Assembly: GCA_944326625.1 (NCBI GenBank)
Contig: CALVER010000049.1
Span: forward strand, 1-9,043
Direction of reading: 5' to 3'
Length of the DNA: 9,043 bases
Source: Candidatus Gastranaerophilales bacterium
GTDB taxonomy: Bacteria > Cyanobacteriota > Vampirovibrionia > Gastranaerophilales > Gastranaerophilaceae
Below the pieces are notes generated by a model, which did not search any database, was not told where the DNA came from, and saw only the letters and a list, made by a program, of their open reading frames with translations. Below, one piece after another: positions 1 through 5,185 of the stretch. Every line of letters begins with the position of its first letter. Position 1 is the stretch's first letter. Position numbers and translations under genes: made by a program.

Positions 1-60
1 CCCTTTGATAATAGCGCTTGCCATTTTTCCGCATCCGATAAAACCTATTTTTTTGTTCAT
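1..60 (-). CDS. proC: Pyrroline-5-carboxylate reductase, N-terminal fragment
   Basis: Only the first 20 codons lie in the window, and the gene runs off the left edge. The translation MNKKIGFIGCGKMASAIIKG carries the N-terminal Rossmann strand and GxGxM-type turn (GCGKMA) typical of ProC, which reduces 1-pyrroline-5-carboxylate to proline with NAD(P)H in the cytosol. The ATG at 58-60 is supported by a strong Shine-Dalgarno (AAGGAGAGG on the minus strand, about 69-77) nine bases upstream. The gene is divergent from rpmH and shares a 96-base intergenic region with it. Another NAD(P)-dependent enzyme with the same N-terminal fold (for example a 6-phosphogluconate dehydrogenase-like protein) cannot be fully excluded from 20 residues, but the GCGKMA form points to ProC. 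Confidence 0.8.
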   Translation of the reverse strand, partial: MNKKIGFIGCGKMASAIIKG

Positions 61-87
61 ATTATTTAACCTCTCCTTTGTTTTTTG

Positions 88-116
88 TTGACTAATAATT
101 TTTTTTCATTTAACAT
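88..116 (+). promoter_or_regulatory. Predicted sigma-70-type promoter of rpmH-rnpA
   Basis: TTGACT (88-93) and TAACAT (111-116) are separated by exactly 17 bases in an AT-rich region. This places a transcription start near 123 and leaves a leader of about 35 bases before the rpmH ATG at 157. The promoter is read from sequence only. It is the best match on the plus strand in the proC-rpmH gap. No equally clear promoter for proC was found on the opposite strand. Confidence 0.6.
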
Positions 117-156
117 AAAAATCATACGACAAATATAAATAAAAAGGAATTAGAAA

Positions 157-309
157 ATGAGACGTACACTAGAAGGAACGAAAGTAAAAAGACAGCACGT
201 AAGCGGTTTCAGAGCAAGAATGGCAACCCCGGGCGGCAGAGAAGTTTTGAACAGACGCCGCGCTAAAGGTCGTCACAAATTGGCTATCACTGCTAAAGAA
301 CGTGCTTAA
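157..309 (+). CDS. rpmH: 50S ribosomal protein L34
   Basis: This 50-residue, very basic protein of the large ribosomal subunit has the L34 signatures in order: the N-terminal RRTLEGTKVKR segment, the SGFRARMATPGGREVL block (residues 17-32) and the C-terminal RRRAKGRHKLAI block. Its length is normal for L34. The ATG at 157 has a Shine-Dalgarno AAGGA (144-148) eight bases upstream, and the stop is TAA. It is the first gene of a cluster with rnpA, the near-universal bacterial arrangement, and follows a predicted promoter at 88-116. A 59-base gap separates it from rnpA. That gap has a weak AGCA/TGCT hairpin (about 316-328) but no convincing terminator, so co-transcription is expected. Confidence 0.97.
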   Translation: MRRTLEGTKVKRQHVSGFRARMATPGGREVLNRRRAKGRHKLAITAKERA

Positions 310-368
310 TATTTGAGCATATTGTGCTTTTATATCAAAATTTTTAATAACGAAAGGCGGATTTTTAA

Positions 369-722
369 ATGTTACCTAAACAATACAGATTAAAAAACAG
401 ATCCGCTTTTAAAGCTACATACAGAGTTAAAAATTCCTTCCATAAGGGAGGAATAACTTTGTTTATAGGCATTTTAAAAAAAGATGACAGCCCAACGAAA
501 GTCGGTTTTGTCGTAAGCAAAAAGGTTCACAAGCGCGCCGTTAAAAGAAATCGGCTTAAAAGGCTTATGCGGGAAAGTTACAGGCTTTTGCTAAAAGAGA
601 ATAATCTCGGAAATTCTCAAAAATATTTGTCACTAATCTTTGTCGGAACGGATAAGGCTCTCGGCAAAAGTTTTAAGGAAATTGATGCAAGTATAAAAAA
701 ACTTATTCAAGGGGTTCAATAA
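369..722 (+). CDS. rnpA: Ribonuclease P protein component
   Basis: This is the protein subunit of RNase P, which binds the catalytic RNA and the pre-tRNA 5' leader during tRNA maturation. The 117-residue length is normal. The RNR motif region KRAVKRNRLKRLMRESYR (about residues 55-72) is diagnostic. The N-terminal LPKQYRLKNRSAFKATY matches the family opening (L...RL....F), and GFVVSKKVHKRAV is the conserved central strand. The ATG at 369 follows an AAAGG Shine-Dalgarno (353-357). The gene directly follows rpmH. Its TAA stop shares its last A with the ATG of the next gene (TAATG), which suggests translational coupling. yidD and yidC, common next genes in this cluster, are not present in the window. 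Confidence 0.97.
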   Translation: MLPKQYRLKNRSAFKATYRVKNSFHKGGITLFIGILKKDDSPTKVGFVVSKKVHKRAVKRNRLKRLMRESYRLLLKENNLGNSQKYLSLIFVGTDKALGKSFKEIDASIKKLIQGVQ

Positions 723-1246
723 TGCTGGACGGGAATTTTGCGGAAAACGTTATGACTTTCCCGACTATTAGAGCCTATCCTCCGCATCCGCAGGAAACCT
801 CAGGCGTCGGTCAAGGTTCGCAGGCTATTTACAGATATTCGCTAAAAGATTCGGATTATCCTATTTTGAGCATTGTTGATAAAATTACCGATCCCGACGG
901 TAACACAATTTCCCCGGGACATTATGAACTAGCGCTTTCCGATGAATGGGATTTTTTAATCCTTATGCAGACGAAAAATCCCGTTGCAATTATTCCTGTT
1001 TTTAAAGTTGAAGAAGATAAAGAGGCTTTCAACAGAGAATTTGACAAAGATTACCAAAAAATCAAGAAAAAACGGGAAGAAGAACGCGCTAAAACCAACA
1101 AGCAGCGGGCTGAAGTAGGTATGCCGCCTGACGAAGAAAAAATTCACATGCGCGCTACAATAGAATATATAAAAAACGGAAATTATTACCTGATAAAATA
1201 TGAACGCGGTACAATCCGCGCCTGGGGCGCAATTAAAAGTTTGTAG
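722..1246 (+). CDS. Unrecognised protein coupled to rnpA
   Basis: This 174-residue protein belongs to no family I recognise. Its start ATG overlaps the rnpA stop by one base, so it is almost certainly co-translated with rnpA. It has no signal peptide or membrane segment. Residues 1-35 are low in regular structure and contain prolines and glycines (AYPPHPQE). Residues 45-95 look like a small beta domain, with a DPDGNTISPGHYELALSD stretch followed by hydrophobic strands WDFLILM and VAIIPVFKV. Residues 96-130 are a highly charged Lys/Glu helix, possibly a coiled coil. The C-terminus has another strand pair (NGNYYLIKYERGTIRAWGAI). The pattern suggests a soluble beta-domain protein with a helical insertion. 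Stop is TAG. The gene ends four bases before the convergent SDR remnant. No function is proposed. It is a real gene given its position, length and codon use matching its neighbours. Confidence 0.8.
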   Translation: MLDGNFAENVMTFPTIRAYPPHPQETSGVGQGSQAIYRYSLKDSDYPILSIVDKITDPDGNTISPGHYELALSDEWDFLILMQTKNPVAIIPVFKVEEDKEAFNREFDKDYQKIKKKREEERAKTNKQRAEVGMPPDEEKIHMRATIEYIKNGNYYLIKYERGTIRAWGAIKSL

Positions 1247-1250
1247 CCTT

Positions 1251-1661
1251 TTAACTGTCCCGTCTTACGTCAATGACCTGACCTGTTAAATCCGACAATA
1301 AAGTTTTTAAACTTGCTTCAGCTACTTTTTCAGGTTCTAAAAGACTTCCGTCAGGTTCTTTGCCAAAAGCCTTAAATCTCATAGGAGTTGCGGTTCTTTC
1401 GGGATTAATTACGTTTATTTTGATGTTATCAGTGATTAATTCTTCAGCAAGTGCCTGTGATAAATTTACGATTCCTGCTTTTGCGGAAGAATATGTGGAA
1501 TATAGCGCTCTGCCGCGGGTGTATGAACTTGAAGCGAATAATAAAATTCCGCCTTTTGTTTTCTGTAAATAAGGAATACTTGCTTTCGCTACATTAATCG
1601 CTCCGATATAGTTTATTTCAATATCTTTCTTTATATCGTCAATTTCACGGTCAAGAAGTTT
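1251..1661 (-). pseudogene. Severed C-terminal half of the SDR reductase domain
   Basis: Reading on past the TGA at 1662-1664 in the same frame gives 136 further sense codons to a TAA at 1251-1253. These complete a short-chain dehydrogenase domain. In the numbering of the unbroken 448-codon reading, the segment carries the helix Asn (N329, NYIGA), the strand with S356-S358, the catalytic YSSAK (Y369, K373), the INPERTATPM loop after strand 6 and a C-terminal GQVIDVRRD strand. There is no in-frame start codon with a ribosome-binding site near the beginning, so this part cannot be made on its own. It would be made only by readthrough of the TGA or if that codon is a sequencing error. The preserved motifs and the lack of other stops or frameshifts show the break is very recent, tolerated by readthrough, or artefactual. 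Confidence 0.85.
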
Positions 1662-2597
1662 TCACATTTTTAAAATGCCTGCGGAATTGATGACATAATC
1701 AATTCTATTCGTTTTTTGATAAACTGATTCTAAATAATTGCAAATATCTTTATATGACGTAATGTCACATCCTGTCCGTGAAGATGCCGCAAAAACTTTC
1801 GCGCCCAATTGTTTACCCAAATCAAAAATACATTGACCGATTCCGCTTGTTCCTCCGAAAATCACTATAACTTTATCTTTTATTCCGGCTAAAGATGTTG
1901 ATTCAGGATAGACAGAACTTCTTATCTGGAAAAGTCTGTCGGCCATAAAAATATCTTCGGGATAAGTTATTTTTATGTTTTCGCCTGAACCTTCCACTAC
2001 AAAGACTTTTGCCAGATTGTATTTTACAATCAAACCGCAGTCATCGGTAAAATTGTTATCATTTTTGGATAATTCATGAGCCTTTTTTATTAATGATAAT
2101 TTAAAACACTGCGGCGTTTGACCTCTTTGTAATTCTGAACGATCAGGAATACTGTCAATTATATTGTCATGAACTTTTATAATAGTATCAGCTGACGGTA
2201 TTGCAACATCTACGGCGTCATAATGTTGTAACGCTTTAACACAATTGTCAATAATTTTTTCGGACAAAAAAGGCCTTGCGCAATCATGAATTATTACATT
2301 TGCTTCATCATCATTTATTGAAGTTATCCCGATATAGGAACTTTCTTTTCTTGTTGCACCGCCATTAAGTAATTTTATAACTTTCTTATAATTATTTTTT
2401 AATAAGAGATTTTCTGCAATATGTCTGTAATCCGGTGTAATAACCAGTATTGTTTCATCTATATTGTTTGATTTTTCGAATATTTCAATTGTGTGTTCAA
2501 GAACAGTTTTTCCGGCAATTTTAATAAATTGCTTTGGAATATCGCTGCTATAACGGCTTCCGGAGCCCGATGCCAATATTATTCCGTAATTTTTCAT
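1662..2597 (-). CDS. CDP-ribitol-type cytidylyltransferase (IspD/TarI family), SDR fusion truncated by TGA
   Basis: Residues 1-225 are an IspD/TarI-like nucleotidyltransferase. The CTP-binding loop is ASGSGSRYSSDIPKQF (9-24), followed by IHDCARP (103-109), the RGQTPQCF segment (158-165), TDDCGLI (184-190) and ENIKITYPEDIFMADRLF (206-223). Residues 240-311 start an SDR Rossmann domain: the GGTSGIG cofactor loop at 248-254 and the NSAG motif at 304-307. Codon 312 is TGA, after which the rest of the SDR continues in frame to 1251. Intact, it would be a 448-residue bifunctional enzyme of the Bcs1/Acs1 type, which reduces ribulose-5-phosphate and activates ribitol-5-phosphate to CDP-ribitol. As encoded, the nucleotidyltransferase domain is complete but the reductase lacks its catalytic residues. 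The ATG (2595-2597) overlaps the TGA stop of the GT8-LicD gene by four bases (ATGA), indicating an operon. A pure IspD (MEP pathway) role is less likely because of the SDR fusion and the LicD neighbour. Confidence 0.85.
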   Translation of the reverse strand: MKNYGIILASGSGSRYSSDIPKQFIKIAGKTVLEHTIEIFEKSNNIDETILVITPDYRHIAENLLLKNNYKKVIKLLNGGATRKESSYIGITSINDDEANVIIHDCARPFLSEKIIDNCVKALQHYDAVDVAIPSADTIIKVHDNIIDSIPDRSELQRGQTPQCFKLSLIKKAHELSKNDNNFTDDCGLIVKYNLAKVFVVEGSGENIKITYPEDIFMADRLFQIRSSVYPESTSLAGIKDKVIVIFGGTSGIGQCIFDLGKQLGAKVFAASSRTGCDITSYKDICNYLESVYQKTNRIDYVINSAGILKM

Positions 2598-4435
2598 GTT
2601 CTGTCCTTTATTAATTCTTTTATATTAATCTTTTCATCTTCAGACAAATCCATATACATATTATGCCCCAATCCGATTTTTTTAGGATATGCCATATAAT
2701 CACCGTATAATCTTGATAAAAAGGCGTCCGGATTGTTCAGGCATGGATATTCTTTCCCCTCAAATTCAATTGTCTTTAGTGGATGTAACACTTCATATCT
2801 TGTAAACCAATTTTTCCATGGATGATTAAATTCTAATCCCCATACATAATCACCATTTTCTTCCGTTTCTTTATTAACCAAAACTTTATTTTTCATATAT
2901 AAAGCTATTTTCTGCAAAATCTCGGCTTTTGACATTTTATTAGTACATGTCTCTGCCAGTTCTTTTCTTAAGGATTTTAAATACAATGTTTTTTCTAATT
3001 GTTCCTTTATTGAAATACGTTTGCCGTAATAATCCCACGGGAAAATATCAACAAAAAGGTGCGGACATTTTTTATGTTGTACTTTAATAATGCACATGGC
3101 AGGATATTTAGGATTTTTTGAATAATCGGCAAATATATCAGGATTTCTTGAATATTTTTTAAATGCATCAATGATTTTTTCAAAATCTTCCCTAAGCATT
3201 GCAGTATCAATATCATCATCCCACGGAATAAATCCTTTATGACGGACAGCACCTAACAAGGTTCCGCCATCGAGCCAGTATGTAAGGCCGGCTTGCCTGC
3301 AGACAAAATCCATTTCATCCAATAAGGCAAGATTTGCAAGCTGAATATCTCTGGTTTGTCCTGTTGCGGGCGGAAGGGACGTAATATCAATGTTATTCTT
3401 TTTATAATAGTAATAAGGATTTGCCAACCTTAATTTTGAATATTTACGTTTTTGAAATGTTATTTTCAGTCCGAAAATTTTTATCTGATTACGTGCATTA
3501 CCATAGTCGCACATTGAAAATATATTTGGTAAAAAATCTTTTATATATGTTCTGTAAAAAGCATAATAGAATCTGGGTCTTAATAAAAAAAGCGGTCTGT
3601 ATTTAAAATATTCAATCAAAGATGCAATCTGATTGTCTTTTGTCCAGTGCTTTAAATCCTCGGGAGAAAGTTTCCATGGTGTCATTTGCAGATATTTAAA
3701 AAACGTATTCCTATGATAACTGAAAGATGCCCACATCCAGGGTTTTCGTTTAGCTATAAAATGGATAATCCTCGGATGATTTGTGTAACTTGAACGATTA
3801 GTAAAATTGCTTGATTGTACGTTCCATTCCTCATCAACGATTTTAATTCTGCCGAGCATTGCACCGTTTATTATATCCTGATCTGCATAGCGTAACCTTT
3901 GTCCTGAATTTATATATTCTAAATATTTAACCTCAATATTTTCTTTTCTCATTAATTTAAGATTAAAAAATAGCATTCCGGCGTTCACATAGTTAGGATT
4001 TTTTCTTAATAATTTTCTGCCTATATCACGCACGCCGCAGGCATAATTGTTCTCAAAATCGGTTTCAAATAATTCCTTCAAACTTGAAACAACCGCCATA
4101 TCACAATCCAAATATATAATTTTATCTACTTCCGGCAGCAATGTATCAAGTTTTAATCTATAAAAGGTTGCGAAACTGATATGTTTCAGTGTCGGAACTT
4201 TTTTGTATTCTTCAAACAAAGTTTCGTCTATAGTGACAAAATTAATATCACAAGACTTAATTGATTTAAGAGAAAGTATTTCGGACTTTCTGGTTTCGCT
4301 TATTCCGCCGTCCAGTATGTAAAAAACTAAATCATCATCCGAATTTGCGTTCGCCAGAGTCGATGCTATTACAACTCCCGCATATTTTGAATAATTATCA
4401 TCACACGCTAAACATACATTAATTTTTTCAGCCAT
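2594..4435 (-). CDS. GT8 glycosyltransferase fused to LicD phosphotransferase domain
   Basis: This 613-residue fusion is likely cytosolic or membrane-peripheral and modifies a surface glycan. Residues 1-255 are glycosyltransferase family 8: VCLACDDNY at the start, the metal-binding DxD in YLDCDMAVV (D110, D112), NAGMLFFNL (151-159), DQDIINGAM (185-193) and HFIAKRKPW (225-233). Residues 362-613 are a LicD domain: YWLDGGTLLGAVRHKG (386-401), the acidic IPWDDDID cluster (403-410), FVDIFPWD (461-468), and the late FEGKEYPC and YGDYMAYP segments. LicD proteins transfer phosphorylated alcohols such as phosphocholine or ribitol-phosphate from a CDP carrier to sugars. The two parts are joined by about 100 basic and aromatic residues. 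The ATG has an AAGGA Shine-Dalgarno (4442-4446) six bases upstream. The stop overlaps the start of the cytidylyltransferase gene, which should supply the CDP donor. Substrates are inferred. There is no signal peptide or transmembrane segment. Confidence 0.9.
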   Translation of the reverse strand: MAEKINVCLACDDNYSKYAGVVIASTLANANSDDDLVFYILDGGISETRKSEILSLKSIKSCDINFVTIDETLFEEYKKVPTLKHISFATFYRLKLDTLLPEVDKIIYLDCDMAVVSSLKELFETDFENNYACGVRDIGRKLLRKNPNYVNAGMLFFNLKLMRKENIEVKYLEYINSGQRLRYADQDIINGAMLGRIKIVDEEWNVQSSNFTNRSSYTNHPRIIHFIAKRKPWMWASFSYHRNTFFKYLQMTPWKLSPEDLKHWTKDNQIASLIEYFKYRPLFLLRPRFYYAFYRTYIKDFLPNIFSMCDYGNARNQIKIFGLKITFQKRKYSKLRLANPYYYYKKNNIDITSLPPATGQTRDIQLANLALLDEMDFVCRQAGLTYWLDGGTLLGAVRHKGFIPWDDDIDTAMLREDFEKIIDAFKKYSRNPDIFADYSKNPKYPAMCIIKVQHKKCPHLFVDIFPWDYYGKRISIKEQLEKTLYLKSLRKELAETCTNKMSKAEILQKIALYMKNKVLVNKETEENGDYVWGLEFNHPWKNWFTRYEVLHPLKTIEFEGKEYPCLNNPDAFLSRLYGDYMAYPKKIGLGHNMYMDLSEDEKINIKELIKDRT

Positions 4436-4463
4436 CTTAATTCCTTGTGAATGCTATACTCGC

Positions 4464-4533
4464 ATTACCGAAAAGATCTCTACTAATTATGTTCCATTAT
4501 TATGTTATTGTCAAGCGGATAACTTTCGGTAAT
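4464..4533. repeat. Perfect 10-bp inverted repeat bracketing the glycan promoter
   Basis: The left arm ATTACCGAAA (4464-4473) and right arm TTTCGGTAAT (4524-4533) are exact reverse complements, with centres 60 bases apart. Relative to the predicted start near 4479 on the minus strand, one arm lies just downstream (about +6 to +15) and the other just upstream of the -35 box. This placement suits a pair of operator half-sites or a looping repressor better than an intrinsic terminator, since the loop is 50 bases and no T-run follows on either side. The function is inferred. Confidence 0.6.
4486..4514 (-). promoter_or_regulatory. Near-consensus promoter of the GT8-LicD / cytidylyltransferase operon
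   Basis: On the minus strand a perfect TTGACA (4509-4514) is followed after exactly 17 bases by CATAAT (4486-4491), five of six matches to the sigma-70 -10 box. Transcription would start near 4479, giving a leader of about 44 bases before the ATG at 4435. It sits in the 111-base gap downstream of the exported-protein gene. The glycan genes therefore have their own promoter and need not depend on read-through from uvrA. Confidence 0.75.
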
Positions 4534-4546
4534 TTGTATATTCGTT

Positions 4547-5176
4547 CTATTCTTCTATAGTATATTCATAATTAGGTTTATTTTGTTCCTCGGCTTCATC
4601 GTCTTTAGTCTTAAAGCTCATTATGAAAATCTGATCTTTTTTAATCTCCATTTCTTTGCCTTTATTGGCATAAGACAAAGGTGTACTTTCATACAATGAA
4701 ACAGCAGCGGATTTTGCACGATTCCCCTGTTCATTTTTAACCGCACCTTCGACTAAAGCGACACCCGGGCCGAAGAATCCGTCAACAAGCTTGTTTCCTA
4801 CAAATACTGCTCCTGATTTTGCAATTGAACCTGCACTGATACCGCTCATTGAACTGTACTTCCCTTGAACATTCTGATCTATTGCAAATGTCTGTTTTTT
4901 ACCGGCATCATAAAGACTTACAGGAACAAAAACAAATGTCGCATTGCGTTTAAGCCTTTTCGGTTCTGTAACACCTTCAATTCTTCCTGTTATAACACTG
5001 CCCGCAGGTATAATGAGTTCGTCCTTTGTGGTTACATCCTCTATTATTTTAAGCTCCCATGTCTCAGGCGGATTTGCTGTCGTAAAATCAGACATCGCCT
5101 GAACTTTTACATTTTTAGCCATAACTGGCTGAAATCCTAATAAAATTACCGCTAAAAGAATTAATGTTTTCTTCAT
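4547..5176 (-). CDS. Exported protein of unknown function downstream of uvrA
   Basis: This 209-residue protein starts with a clear signal peptide (MKKTLILLAVILLGFQPVMA, cleavage expected after A20), so it is periplasmic or surface-exposed. Residues 38-105 look like a compact beta domain with an IIPAGSVITGRIEGVTEPKR stretch. An 'IPAGS...G.V' turn followed by basic residues recurs in small envelope and secretion-associated beta-barrel domains, but I cannot name a family. Residues 110-145 are Gly/Ala-rich and hydrophobic (SGISAGSIAKSGAVFVG), and the C-terminus is acidic. The ATG at 5176 is chosen over ATG 5179 and an upstream TTG at 5194. The GAGG Shine-Dalgarno (5182-5185) is five bases from 5176 and only two from 5179, and the signal peptide then begins with MKK. 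It starts seven bases after the uvrA stop, so translation is probably coupled to uvrA, although no link to DNA repair is evident. Stop is TAG. Confidence 0.8.
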   Translation of the reverse strand: MKKTLILLAVILLGFQPVMAKNVKVQAMSDFTTANPPETWELKIIEDVTTKDELIIPAGSVITGRIEGVTEPKRLKRNATFVFVPVSLYDAGKKQTFAIDQNVQGKYSSMSGISAGSIAKSGAVFVGNKLVDGFFGPGVALVEGAVKNEQGNRAKSAAVSLYESTPLSYANKGKEMEIKKDQIFIMSFKTKDDEAEEQNKPNYEYTIEE

Positions 5177-5181
5177 CATAA

Positions 5182-5185
5182 CCTC
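5182..5185 (-). promoter_or_regulatory. Ribosome-binding site of the exported-protein gene, inside the uvrA end
   Basis: GAGG on the minus strand overlaps the last bases of the uvrA stop region. It is five bases from the ATG at 5176, which decides that start over the nearer ATG at 5179. Ribosomes finishing uvrA would cover it, consistent with coupled translation. Confidence 0.5.

Noticed and set aside
61..156. Origin of replication beside rpmH
   Set aside because: dnaA is absent from the window and I find no cluster of TTATCCACA-like DnaA boxes in the proC-rpmH gap.
315..328. Short hairpin AGCA-loop-TGCT followed by Ts between rpmH and rnpA
   Set aside because: The four- to five-base stem is too weak for an intrinsic terminator, and the two genes are normally co-transcribed.
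1360..1572. A 70-codon plus-strand open frame with a hydrophobic N-terminus
   Set aside because: It lies antisense to the SDR segment, whose minus-strand frame keeps clear family motifs (NYIGA, YSSAK). There is no ribosome-binding site at its start, so it is a shadow.
1662..1664. TGA recoded as Gly or Trp throughout the genome
   Set aside because: uvrA and the GT8-LicD gene both end at TGA where their families end, and no other gene in the window contains an internal TGA.
4464..4533. Inverted repeat as a terminator of the exported-protein gene
   Set aside because: The 50-base loop and lack of a following T-run on the minus strand do not fit an intrinsic terminator, and the promoter inside it argues for regulation.
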